64,000 nt of DNA from Stenotrophomonas sp. BIGb0135. GTDB taxonomy: Bacteria > Pseudomonadota > Gammaproteobacteria > Xanthomonadales > Xanthomonadaceae. Within the stretch, counting starts at the first letter, position 1, and every line of letters starts with the position of its first letter. Made by a program: the position numbers and the translations under genes. Of this stretch, positions 50,798 through 59,812 are shown piece after piece. The DNA is taken from assembly GCF_024810105.1 (NCBI RefSeq), contig NZ_JANUDX010000004.1:186001-250000 (forward strand), read 5' to 3'. The notes under the pieces were generated by a model that ran no database searches, was not told where the DNA came from, and worked only from the letters and a program-made list of their open reading frames with translations.

Positions 50798-51961
50798 ATG
50801 CACGTCCCCACCATGAACTTCCACCTCGGCGAGGAAATCGACCTGCTCCGCGAGAGCGTGGCCCATTTTGCCTCCGCGCAGATCGCCCCGCTGGCCGCCC
50901 AGGCCGATGAGGAGAACCTGTTCCCGAATGCACTGTGGCGCAAGCTCGGCGAGCAGGGCCTGCTCGGCCTGACCGTGGAGGAAGCGTACGGCGGCAGCGG
51001 CATGGGCTACCTGGCCCACGTGGTGGCGATGGAAGAAATCTCGCGCGCCTCCGGCGGCATCGGCCTGTCCTACGGCGCGCACTCCAACCTGTGCGTGAAC
51101 CAGCTGCGCAAGAACGGCACCGAAGACCAGAAGCAGCGCTTCCTGCCCGGCCTGTGCAGCGGCGAGAAGGTCGGCGCGCTGGCGATGAGCGAACCCGGCG
51201 CCGGTTCGGACGTGGTCTCGATGAAGCTGCGGGCGGACAAGCGCGGCGATCGCTACGTGCTCAACGGCAACAAGATGTGGATCACCAACGGCCCCGACGC
51301 GGACGTGCTGGTGGTCTACGCCAAGACCGACCTGGACGCGGGCGCCAAGGGCATCACCGCGTTCCTGGTCGAGAAGGGCATGAAGGGCTTCTCCACCGCG
51401 CAGAAGCTGGACAAGCTGGGCATGCGCGGTTCCAACACCTGCGAGCTGGTGTTCGAGGACTGCGAGGTGCCCGAAGAGAACGTGCTGGGCGCGGTCGGCG
51501 GTGGCGTCAACGTGCTGATGTCCGGGCTGGACTTCGAACGCGTGGTGCTGTCCGGCGGCCCGCTGGGGCTGATGGCCGCGGCCATGGACGTGGTGATGCC
51601 CTACGTGCACGAGCGCAAGCAGTTCGGCCAGGCCATCGGCACCTTCCAGCTGATGCAGGCCAAGCTGGCCGACATGTACGTGGGCCTCAACGCGTGCCGC
51701 GCGTATGTGTATGCGGTGGCGCGCGCCTGCGACCATGGCCGCACCACCCGCCAGGATGCCGCCGGTGCGATCCTGTACTCGGCCGAGAAGGCCACCTGGC
51801 TGACCGGCCAGGCGATCCAGGTGCTGGGCGGCAACGGCTACATCAACGACTACCCCACCGGGCGTCTGTGGCGCGATGCCAAGCTGTACGAGATCGGCGC
51901 GGGTACCTCGGAGATCCGCCGCATGCTGATCGGCCGCGAACTGTTCCAGCGCACCAAGTAA
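50798..51961 (+). CDS. liuA: Isovaleryl-CoA dehydrogenase
   Basis: A 387-residue FAD-dependent acyl-CoA dehydrogenase, oxidising isovaleryl-CoA to 3-methylcrotonyl-CoA in leucine breakdown. Signatures: [39 protein letters not shown] and [20 protein letters not shown]. The family-typical catalytic Glu is in [15 protein letters not shown] or the alternative site SGLDFERVV used by isovaleryl enzymes. GGAG precedes ATG 50798. It sits directly before the carboxylase genes. Confidence 0.93.
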   Translation: MHVPTMNFHLGEEIDLLRESVAHFASAQIAPLAAQADEENLFPNALWRKLGEQGLLGLTVEEAYGGSGMGYLAHVVAMEEISRASGGIGLSYGAHSNLCVNQLRKNGTEDQKQRFLPGLCSGEKVGALAMSEPGAGSDVVSMKLRADKRGDRYVLNGNKMWITNGPDADVLVVYAKTDLDAGAKGITAFLVEKGMKGFSTAQKLDKLGMRGSNTCELVFEDCEVPEENVLGAVGGGVNVLMSGLDFERVVLSGGPLGLMAAAMDVVMPYVHERKQFGQAIGTFQLMQAKLADMYVGLNACRAYVYAVARACDHGRTTRQDAAGAILYSAEKATWLTGQAIQVLGGNGYINDYPTGRLWRDAKLYEIGAGTSEIRRMLIGRELFQRTK

Positions 51962-51970
51962 GGGACGGCC

Positions 51971-53581
51971 ATGAGCGTATTGAGCACCCAGCTGCAACCG
52001 GGCAGCGATCTTTTCGAAGCCAACCGCGCTGCGCTGCAGGCGGTGGTCGATGACCTGCGCAGCACCCTGGCGCAGACCGCGCTGGGTGGCAGCGAGGCGG
52101 CCCGCGCCAAGCACACCGCACGCGGCAAGCTGCTGGTGCGCGACCGCATCGATGCCCTGCTCGACCCGGGCAGCGCCTTCCTGGAAATCGCGCCGCTGGC
52201 CGCGCACGGCATGTATGGCGATCCCATTCCCAGTGCCGGCGTGGTGGCCGGCATCGGCCGGGTCTCCGGCGTTGAATGTGTGATCGTGGCCAACGATGCC
52301 ACCGTCAAGGGCGGTACCTACTACCCGATGACGGTGAAGAAGCACCTGCGTGCGCAGGAAGTGGCCGAGCAGAACCGCCTGCCGTGCATCTACCTGGTCG
52401 ACTCGGGCGGCGCGTTCCTGCCGCTGCAGGACGAAGTCTTCCCGGACCGCGATCATTTCGGCCGGATCTTCTACAACCAGGCCAACCTGTCCGCGCAGGG
52501 CATCCCGCAGATCGCCTGCGTGATGGGCAGCTGCACCGCCGGCGGCGCCTACGTGCCGGCGATGAGCGATGAAACGGTGATCGTGCGCGAGCAGGGCACG
52601 ATCTTCCTCGGCGGCCCGCCGCTGGTGAAGGCGGCCACCGGTGAAGTGGTCAGCGCCGAAGAACTCGGTGGTGCCGACGTGCACACGCGCATTTCCGGCG
52701 TGGCCGACCACATGGCCGACAACGACCTGCAGGCGCTGGCGCGGGTCCGCGCGATCATCGCCCAGCTCAACTGGCGCAAGCCCGAGCCCGCGCTGGCCGT
52801 GCAGGCGCCAGTCGAGCCGCGCTACCCGGCCAGTGAGCTGTACGGCGTGATCCCCGCCGACACCCGCAAGCCCTACGACGTACGCGAAGTGATCATGCGC
52901 ATCGTCGACGACTCGCGTTTCGACGAGTTCAAGCCGCGCTATGGCGCCACCCTGGTCACCGGCTTCGCCCACCTGCACGGTTATCCGGTGGGCATCATCG
53001 CCAACAACGGCATCCTGTTCTCCGAGTCCGCGCTCAAGGGCGCGCACTTCATCGAACTGTGCACCCAGCGCGGCATCCCGCTGGTGTTCCTGCAGAACAT
53101 CACCGGCTTCATGGTCGGCCGCAAGTACGAACACGGCGGCATCGCCAAGGACGGCGCGAAGCTGGTGATGGCCGTGGCCTGCGCCAAGGTGCCCAAGTTC
53201 ACCGTGGTGATCGGTGGCTCCTTCGGCGCCGGCAACTACGGCATGTGCGGCCGCGCCTATTCGCCCAACTTCCTGTGGATGTGGCCGAACGCGCGGATCG
53301 GCGTGATGGGCGGCGAACAGGCCGCCAGCGTGCTGGCCACGGTCAAGCGCGACGGCATCGAGGCCAAGGGCGGGCAGTGGTCGGCCGAGGAAGAGGACGG
53401 CTTCAAGTCGCCGATCCGCGACCAGTTCGAAACCCAGGGCCATCCCTACTACGCCAGCGCGCACCTGTGGGATGACGGGGTGATCGACCCGGCCGACACG
53501 CGCCGCGTGCTGGCCCTGGCCTTGTCGGCCAGCCTCAACGCGCCGGCGAAGAAAACCGGGTTCGGTGTGTTCCGCATGTAA
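51971..53581 (+). CDS. liuB: 3-methylcrotonyl-CoA carboxylase, carboxyltransferase (beta) subunit
   Basis: A 536-residue carboxyltransferase of the crotonase superfamily, transferring CO2 from biotin to methylcrotonyl-CoA. It has [20 protein letters not shown], the acyl-CoA pocket [14 protein letters not shown], and the biotin-binding [18 protein letters not shown]. Starts 9 bases after the dehydrogenase stop. Length and motifs match methylcrotonyl rather than propionyl carboxylases. Confidence 0.93.
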   Translation: MSVLSTQLQPGSDLFEANRAALQAVVDDLRSTLAQTALGGSEAARAKHTARGKLLVRDRIDALLDPGSAFLEIAPLAAHGMYGDPIPSAGVVAGIGRVSGVECVIVANDATVKGGTYYPMTVKKHLRAQEVAEQNRLPCIYLVDSGGAFLPLQDEVFPDRDHFGRIFYNQANLSAQGIPQIACVMGSCTAGGAYVPAMSDETVIVREQGTIFLGGPPLVKAATGEVVSAEELGGADVHTRISGVADHMADNDLQALARVRAIIAQLNWRKPEPALAVQAPVEPRYPASELYGVIPADTRKPYDVREVIMRIVDDSRFDEFKPRYGATLVTGFAHLHGYPVGIIANNGILFSESALKGAHFIELCTQRGIPLVFLQNITGFMVGRKYEHGGIAKDGAKLVMAVACAKVPKFTVVIGGSFGAGNYGMCGRAYSPNFLWMWPNARIGVMGGEQAASVLATVKRDGIEAKGGQWSAEEEDGFKSPIRDQFETQGHPYYASAHLWDDGVIDPADTRRVLALALSASLNAPAKKTGFGVFRM

Positions 53582-53645
53582 GGCACGCGCGGCACCGCGA
53601 GGTGCCGCCCCCTGCTCCGCCATTGGCCCGCGCCACGAGACCTCC

Positions 53646-55634
53646 ATGTTCACCAAGATCCTGATTGCCAACCGCGGCGAAATCGCCTGCCGTGTCATCG
53701 CCACCTGCCAGCGCCTGGGCATCGCCACCGTGGCGGTGTATTCCGACGCCGACCGCAACGCGCGCCACGTGCGCCTGGCCGACGAGGCCATCGCGATCGG
53801 CCCGGCGCCGGCACGCGAGAGCTACCTGCGCGCCGACGCCATCCTGGACGCGGCCCGCCGCACCGGCGCGCAGGCGATCCACCCCGGCTACGGCTTCCTG
53901 TCCGAGAACGCCGGCTTCGCCCAGGCCTGCGCCGAGGCCGGCATCGTGTTCATCGGCCCCTCCGCCGCGGCGATCCGCGCGATGGGCGACAAGAGCGCGG
54001 CCAAGGCACTGATGCAGCAGGCCGGCGTGCCACTCACGCCCGGCTACCACGGCGACGAGCAGGCGCCGGAGTTCCTGCGCGCCCAGGCCGATGCGATCGG
54101 CTACCCGGTCCTGATCAAGGCCAGCGCCGGTGGCGGTGGCAAGGGCATGCGCCGCGTGGACGCCAGTGCCGAGTTCATCGACGCGCTGGCCAGTTGCCAG
54201 CGCGAAGCGCAGTCGGCCTTCGCCAATGCCCACGTGCTGGTGGAAAAGTACGTCGAGCGCCCGCGCCACATCGAGATCCAGGTGTTCGGCGACAGCCACG
54301 GCAACGTGGTGTACCTGTTCGAGCGCGACTGCTCGGTGCAGCGCCGCCACCAGAAAGTGCTGGAAGAAGCCCCGGCGCCAGGCATGACCGCCGAGCGCCG
54401 CGCCGCGATGGGCAAGGCTGCCGTGGATGCGGCGCGCGCGGTCGATTACGTTGGTGCGGGCACGGTGGAGTTCATCGCCGCGCCGAACGGCGATTTCTTC
54501 TTCATGGAAATGAACACCCGCCTGCAGGTCGAACACCCGGTCACCGAGTGCATCACCGGTACCGACCTGGTCGAATGGCAGCTGCGCGTGGCCAGCGGTG
54601 AACCGCTGCCGCTGCAGCAGGACCAGTTGCAGATCCGCGGCCATGCGCTGGAAGCGCGCCTGTACGCCGAAGACGCCGACCGCGGCTTCCTGCCGTCCAC
54701 CGGCACGCTGCAGCACCTGCGCCTGCCGTCGGGCAGCGCGCATGTGCGCGTGGACGCCGGCGTGGAGCAGGGCGATGCGATCACCCCGTTCTACGACCCG
54801 ATGATCGCCAAGCTGATCGTCTGGGACGTGGACCGCGATGCCGCGCTGCGCCGCATGCAGCAGGCCCTGGCCGAGTGCGAGGTGGTCGGCGTGACCACCA
54901 ATGCCGCGTTCCTGCGCCGACTGGTGATGACCGAGTCGTTCGCCACCGCCAACCTGGATACCGCGCTGATCGAGCGCGAGCAGGCCGCGCTCGCGCCGAA
55001 CGCGGACGACAGCGATCCTGCCCTGTGGGCGATGGCCGCCATGGCCGCCATCGGCAGCCAGGATGCAGCCCGCGTCGACGCACGCGACCCGCACTCGCCC
55101 TGGCAGCAGCAGGACGGCTGGCGGCTGGGCGCGCGTGCACCGCGCACGCTGACGCTGGAGCACCGCGGCACCCAGCAGCCGGTGACGGTGCAGCAGCAGG
55201 ACGGGGCATGGTCGGTGACCGTCGGCGATGCCCGCGTGGTCGCCCACGGCGGCCTCGACGGCGATGCGCTGCGCATGCAGAGCGACGATGCGCTGCACCG
55301 CGCCCGCGTGGTGCGTGAGGGCGATGCGCTGTATCTGTTCGGCAGCGAAGGCGCGCAACGTTTCACGCTGCACGATCCGGTCAGCGAAGCGGACCAGGGC
55401 GTGGCCGACGCCGGCAGCCTGCTCGCGCCGATGCCCGGCCGCATCGTCGCCACTTCGGTGGCGCCGGGCACCGCCGTCAAGCGCGGCGCGCCGCTGCTGG
55501 TGCTGGAAGCGATGAAGATGGAGCACACCCTGCAGGCCCCGGCCGATGGCGTGGTGCAGGGGTACCGGGTCAAGGCCGGCGACCAGGTGGGCGATGGCGC
55601 CGTGCTGGTGGACTTCGAGGCGGACGGGGCCTGA
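53646..55634 (+). CDS. liuD: 3-methylcrotonyl-CoA carboxylase, biotin-containing (alpha) subunit
   Basis: A 662-residue biotin carboxylase. The N-terminal ATP-grasp part begins ILIANRGEIACRVI and has SASGGGKGMR-like KASAGGGGKGMRRV and MNTRLQVEHPVTE. The C-terminal biotin carrier has the EAMKMEH biotinylation motif (Lys near residue 624). It forms the complex with the subunit encoded upstream. The usual intervening methylglutaconyl-CoA hydratase gene and a following HMG-CoA lyase gene are absent here. Confidence 0.94.
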   Translation: MFTKILIANRGEIACRVIATCQRLGIATVAVYSDADRNARHVRLADEAIAIGPAPARESYLRADAILDAARRTGAQAIHPGYGFLSENAGFAQACAEAGIVFIGPSAAAIRAMGDKSAAKALMQQAGVPLTPGYHGDEQAPEFLRAQADAIGYPVLIKASAGGGGKGMRRVDASAEFIDALASCQREAQSAFANAHVLVEKYVERPRHIEIQVFGDSHGNVVYLFERDCSVQRRHQKVLEEAPAPGMTAERRAAMGKAAVDAARAVDYVGAGTVEFIAAPNGDFFFMEMNTRLQVEHPVTECITGTDLVEWQLRVASGEPLPLQQDQLQIRGHALEARLYAEDADRGFLPSTGTLQHLRLPSGSAHVRVDAGVEQGDAITPFYDPMIAKLIVWDVDRDAALRRMQQALAECEVVGVTTNAAFLRRLVMTESFATANLDTALIEREQAALAPNADDSDPALWAMAAMAAIGSQDAARVDARDPHSPWQQQDGWRLGARAPRTLTLEHRGTQQPVTVQQQDGAWSVTVGDARVVAHGGLDGDALRMQSDDALHRARVVREGDALYLFGSEGAQRFTLHDPVSEADQGVADAGSLLAPMPGRIVATSVAPGTAVKRGAPLLVLEAMKMEHTLQAPADGVVQGYRVKAGDQVGDGAVLVDFEADGA

Positions 55635-55658
55635 GCCCCGCCCCCATCGCAACGCCGG

Positions 55659-56807
55659 TTACACCGCCGCCGGGTGCCAGATCATCCCGGCGGGATCCAG
55701 CTCGGTCGTGGTCATCTGCGCAGCGCGCCAGCCGAAGCCGCAGACCGCCAGCACCCCCTCGGCGATGGTGTCGAGCTGCAACGCGCGCTCGATGTGCTTT
55801 TCATTGATGGCACCGGTGATGAACGCGCCCAGCCCGGCATCGGTGGCGGCCAGGTAGAGCGTCTGCGACAGGTGCCCCGCCTCCATCGCCACCACGCGAT
55901 AGCTCTTGGCATGCTGGCGGTACTTCCAGAACGTGCGCTCGAACCGCGGGGCCAGCACGACCAGGACGTGGGCGTCGGCGAACCAGTGCTGCTGGCCCAC
56001 CATCTCCATGACGAACGCGCGATCCACCGTGACCTCGCTGGCCACGCGCTCCAGCTCATGGGAGTCGCCGCGATAGTGGTACAGCCCCGGCGCGAGCCCG
56101 GCCACGTTCTGGACCACCAGGTAGGCCTCGATCGGATGCAGGCCACCGCCGGAGGGCACGCTTTTCTTGAGGAACACCAGGTCCTGCCCGACCTGGAAAC
56201 GGCAGCGGCTGCCGAAGGTGCGTTGCAGCAGCTGGGCGAACACCGCCAGCGGCAAGGGCCGGTCGGGATCGAAGTTGCGGCAGGTGACGCGGCGCGCGAG
56301 CAGCTGGTCGAACGCGTTGCCGTCCACGTCCGGCAGCGCCAGGCGGGGGCCGGCGCCGGCCAGCTGCGGTGCTTCGCGCGGCGGCTCGCCCAGGGTCTGG
56401 CGCATCTGCTCGGCGGTCTCGGTTTCCGAGGCCTGCATGTTGTACACGGCATCCACGCCGTCCCAGCGCGAGAACGCATGCATCACGGCAGCCAGCGGAT
56501 GCCAGTGCACCCCGCGCAGGCGCGCATCGCGCGCGGCCGCTACGCCGTCCCCGTCCTCGGCGATCAACAGGCCGGCCGCCAGCAGCGCCTGCGCCATCGG
56601 CATCTCGGCGGCGTCGGCGGCCAGCTCGGTCCAGGCGCTCGGGCTGAGCGTGCCGAGCCAGGCCTGCGCCTGCGCGGACAGCGCCACGGGCTGCTCCAGG
56701 TGCGGGGCCAGCGCCACCCAGCCGAGCGACCGCACGCGGCCGTCGCCGCCGTCCAGCAGCGCTTCGAACTGGAATGCCACCGTTTCCCGCGGCTCAAGCA
56801 GCAACAT
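55659..56807 (-). CDS. SagB-related putative peptide maturation dehydrogenase
   Basis: A 382-residue protein whose C-terminal half (from about residue 155) is an FMN nitroreductase fold of the SagB/ThcOx type: RVTCRNFDPDRPLPLAVFAQ, SGGGLHPIEAYLVVQNVAG and MEAGHLSQTLYLAATDAGLG. SagB enzymes oxidise azolines to azoles in ribosomal peptides. The N-terminal half is family-specific. From memory it matches the family called putative peptide maturation dehydrogenase, known from Xanthomonas and Stenotrophomonas. The ATG at 56807 is chosen with GAGG upstream. It is divergent from the small peptide gene. No YcaO cyclodehydratase is in the window. Confidence 0.8.
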   Translation of the reverse strand: MLLLEPRETVAFQFEALLDGGDGRVRSLGWVALAPHLEQPVALSAQAQAWLGTLSPSAWTELAADAAEMPMAQALLAAGLLIAEDGDGVAAARDARLRGVHWHPLAAVMHAFSRWDGVDAVYNMQASETETAEQMRQTLGEPPREAPQLAGAGPRLALPDVDGNAFDQLLARRVTCRNFDPDRPLPLAVFAQLLQRTFGSRCRFQVGQDLVFLKKSVPSGGGLHPIEAYLVVQNVAGLAPGLYHYRGDSHELERVASEVTVDRAFVMEMVGQQHWFADAHVLVVLAPRFERTFWKYRQHAKSYRVVAMEAGHLSQTLYLAATDAGLGAFITGAINEKHIERALQLDTIAEGVLAVCGFGWRAAQMTTTELDPAGMIWHPAAV

Positions 56808-56970
56808 TGCACATCGCCTCAGGCGCACAACCCCTCCACCGCGTCTATGAGCACAAGAAAGGATATCGTTCCGGATGCCGACAACTTGACCCCGTTATCG
56901 CCCGGACCCTCAAGAACCCTGCGCCCGGGCCGACACCAGCTCATTGCGTCCATCCACAGAGAGCCCCGCC

Positions 56971-57276
56971 ATGCCCACCCTGAAGCTTGAAGCTGCCTCC
57001 GCCAAACGCCTTGTCGAGCTGCTGTCCACCGACGATGCCTTCCGCGAGCGGTTCGTCACCGACACCGCGCAGGCCATCCTGGATACCGGCCACGTGCCGG
57101 AAAGCGATGCGGCCCTGCACGACTTCGTCAAGCAGTGCTGCAGCAACATCAGGCTGGCCGACAAGGACAGCATCGCCAAGGCGCAGAAGGAAATCTTCGC
57201 CATGCTCACCTCCGGTACCGGCTACAACGTGCCGATGCTGGAGCACGGCAAGGGCGCGCCGCGCACGCTGCGCTGA
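56971..57276 (+). CDS. Putative modified peptide with nitrile-hydratase-like leader (candidate RiPP precursor)
   Basis: A 101-residue peptide. Residues 14-36 (LVELLSTDDAFRERFVTDTA) resemble the leader of NHLP-type RiPP precursors derived from nitrile hydratase alpha. A Cys56-Cys57 pair follows (DFVKQCCSNIRLA), and the tail MLTSGTGYNVPMLEHGKGAP is rich in Gly, Thr, Ser and Pro. It lies between a SagB-like dehydrogenase and a cyclase gene, the arrangement I recall for the putative modified peptide family of xanthomonads. No cleavage site is obvious. It might also be a non-processed regulatory protein. Confidence 0.7.
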   Translation: MPTLKLEAASAKRLVELLSTDDAFRERFVTDTAQAILDTGHVPESDAALHDFVKQCCSNIRLADKDSIAKAQKEIFAMLTSGTGYNVPMLEHGKGAPRTLR

Positions 57277-57285
57277 GGGCAGGCG

Positions 57286-59796
57286 TTACGGGGCCGACAC
57301 CCGCGTCGGCCCCGCACCCGTGGGGCGCTGGCCGGTGGCCGCGCGCACATCCAGGATGTTGAGCGCCTGCAGGCAGAAGCTGCACTCGATTTCTGCGTAG
57401 GCCATGCCAGCGCGCTGCTGCAGCCAGCCGGCATGCTGGGCCGCGATCTTCTCCATGCCGGCATCCCGCGCGGCATGCATGGCCGCCACGCGCGTCTGCA
57501 CGCGCGATTCGGGACTGATGAACGGCGCCAGCGTCTGCAGTGCTTCGCGCGGCTTGCCCTGGACGCGCTGCTGCTCGGCCTGCAACACCGCGCTGAACTC
57601 GTCCACCACCCGGCTCTTGGGCAGGTTCTTCAGTGCGGCGATCCGCTCCGGCAGTGTCTTGGCCAGGCTGCCATCGCCCAGCCGCCTGGCCACGATGCCG
57701 GCAGCCAGCGCCGACACCACCCGATCGATCGCATCCACGCTCGGCGCGCTGTCGATGCCGGCGAAGGCACGCGTGACCGCGTCATGGGTGAGCGCCAGCG
57801 CGCGTTGGCGCTGGCCGGACTGCATGTAGGCCACGGCCAGCGGCACGTGGTAGTTGAGCTGGTCGGCACCGGGCTTGTCGCGACTGCCGGCCAGGCCACG
57901 CTCGGCATGCCGGAGCGCGCCGGCCACGTCGCCGCGGTCCAGGGCGACGGTGGTCTTGACCAGGTCGCCGTGGTAGTTGGCCGCATCCAGCGCGTCGAGC
58001 AATGTGCCGGCGCGGCTGAAATCGCGGCGGGCGGCGGCCACGCTGGCTTGCCGCATCAGCGCCCCGTTCCAGCCGATCGACACCGCTTTGCCCAGGGCCG
58101 CGTCGGCGTCGTCGTAACGGCCCAGCGCGAGCAGGATGCGTCCGTACTGGTCCAGGCCGATGCTGTGCAGGTCCACGGTGCTTTCGGCCACGCGCTTGGC
58201 CAGTGGCAGCGCGTCGAGGAAGCGGTTTTCGTTGTACAGGTTCATCGCCGCGTTGTTCGCGGCCGGCACGTAGTCCGGATACAACTCGGACATGCGCAGC
58301 CAGCCGTCGCCGGCACGGTCCGGGTCGAACACCTGCAGGGTCCAGTTCTTGACGTACATCGCTTCGCGCGTGGGCAGGTGCGCGGTGAGTGCCTGGGCGC
58401 GCCGCAGCGCGTCGGCCGCCGAGCCGAAGTCGACCTGCGCGAAATGGCAGCGCGCCTGCCCCAGCCACGCCAGCGCGAAGTCGCCGTCGATCTCCGTGGC
58501 CTGCTGGTAGAAGCCCAGCGCGGCGCGGTAGTCGCCCTTGAGGTAGCGCTTCTGGCCCAGCGCGAAGGCGCGCAGTGCATCCATGTTGGCGGTGGTGACC
58601 TCCGGCAGCGGCATGGCATCGCGCTGGATCATGGCGGCCTCTTCGCCCAGCTCGTCGCGCAGCTCCAGCGAGACCTTGTCCACCGCCGCCAGCACGGCGC
58701 CCCGGTCGGCGAAGGACGTGCTCACCGCCAGCGTGTGCTGGGTGCGCGGGTCCATCACCTCCACCGAGAACCGCACCCGTCCGCCCACATCGGTCACCGC
58801 CGGCATCAGCACCAGGTTGGCGCCAGTGCGAAGCGCGACCACGGCGGCATTGCTGCGGTCCAGCGCGCCACCGCCCACGCCCTTGCGCATCATCTGCAGG
58901 GTGCGTTCGATGCGGTCCTGGCTGACCACGTTGACGTGGCGAGACTGTTCCAGGCTGATCCGGAAGGCCTGGTCCAGCGTGTCGTCCAGGATGGGGTTGT
59001 CGGTGAGGTTGCGCAGGTCGCCGATGACCACCCAGTCGCGCTCGGCGAAGGCGATCGCCGGCGCCGGCCGCAACAGCATCCAGCCGCCGGCCATCAGCAT
59101 CGCCATCACCGCCAGCTCGGCGACCAGGGCCGCCGGTTGCCGCCACAGCGGGATATCGCGCCGGGCCTTGGCGTTGCCGCTCGGCATGCGCAGTGGGGCG
59201 AAGCCGATCTCGCCCACCTCGAACACTTCCTGGCGGGTGGGCACGCCCTTGAAGCGCCAGCGGCCATGCGATTTCCACAGCAGGCGCGTGGCGCGGTCCC
59301 CGAGCTCGCCGCTGGCGCGATGGGTCAGCGATTCGGCCACCGCCGACATCAGGATCTGGCCCGGCCGGGCCAGGGCCATCAGCCGGGCGGCCATCGGCTT
59401 GGCCAGGCCCTCGACCTCCAGCGACTTGGCACCCACCCTGATCGCTTCGGGGCTGTTCTCCCAGGTCAGCACTTCACCCACGTGCAGGCCGGCGCGGGCG
59501 CGCAGCACGATGCCGCGCTCCTCGCCCAGCCGCTTCAGCCCGCGCTGGTAATCCAGTGCGAAACCCAGCGCGTCGATCGCGCGTTCGAACAGCAGGAACA
59601 GGCCATCGGAGCGGTCGATCTGGTGCCCGTTCCATTGCTGCTGCAGCGTCAACACCAGTCGATCGTGCTGCTGGAACAGCTCGGCCGCAGCCGTATCACC
59701 GATGCGTTCGACCAGGATCAACGAATCGCACAGATCGGTGAACAACAACGCCCGCATCTGTGGGGCCTGGGTCGACGTTCCGATGTCGCCGTACAT
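57286..59796 (-). CDS. Class III nucleotidyl cyclase with TolB-like and TPR regions (peptide-modification-system cyclase)
   Basis: An 836-residue protein. Residues 12-190 are a class III adenylate/guanylate cyclase domain with metal Asp21 (LLFTDLCDS) and Asp64 (DRSDGLFLLF). At the transition-state position the usual Val-Asn reads Lys-Pro (GLAKPMAARL). A transmembrane helix follows (LVAELAVMAMLMAGGWMLL, about 225-245). Next comes a TolB/CadC-like segment (VVIGDLRNLTDNPILDDTLD), then about 400 residues of TPR-like helices. The Xanthomonas campestris homologue (XC_0250 as I recall) is reported as a guanylyl cyclase. The start at 59796 is chosen with GGGGAAG upstream. It is 16 bases behind the GGDEF gene and convergent with the peptide gene. 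Confidence 0.85.
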   Translation of the reverse strand: MYGDIGTSTQAPQMRALLFTDLCDSLILVERIGDTAAAELFQQHDRLVLTLQQQWNGHQIDRSDGLFLLFERAIDALGFALDYQRGLKRLGEERGIVLRARAGLHVGEVLTWENSPEAIRVGAKSLEVEGLAKPMAARLMALARPGQILMSAVAESLTHRASGELGDRATRLLWKSHGRWRFKGVPTRQEVFEVGEIGFAPLRMPSGNAKARRDIPLWRQPAALVAELAVMAMLMAGGWMLLRPAPAIAFAERDWVVIGDLRNLTDNPILDDTLDQAFRISLEQSRHVNVVSQDRIERTLQMMRKGVGGGALDRSNAAVVALRTGANLVLMPAVTDVGGRVRFSVEVMDPRTQHTLAVSTSFADRGAVLAAVDKVSLELRDELGEEAAMIQRDAMPLPEVTTANMDALRAFALGQKRYLKGDYRAALGFYQQATEIDGDFALAWLGQARCHFAQVDFGSAADALRRAQALTAHLPTREAMYVKNWTLQVFDPDRAGDGWLRMSELYPDYVPAANNAAMNLYNENRFLDALPLAKRVAESTVDLHSIGLDQYGRILLALGRYDDADAALGKAVSIGWNGALMRQASVAAARRDFSRAGTLLDALDAANYHGDLVKTTVALDRGDVAGALRHAERGLAGSRDKPGADQLNYHVPLAVAYMQSGQRQRALALTHDAVTRAFAGIDSAPSVDAIDRVVSALAAGIVARRLGDGSLAKTLPERIAALKNLPKSRVVDEFSAVLQAEQQRVQGKPREALQTLAPFISPESRVQTRVAAMHAARDAGMEKIAAQHAGWLQQRAGMAYAEIECSFCLQALNILDVRAATGQRPTGAGPTRVSAP

Positions 59797-59812
59797 GCCG
59801 ATCTTCCCCCGC

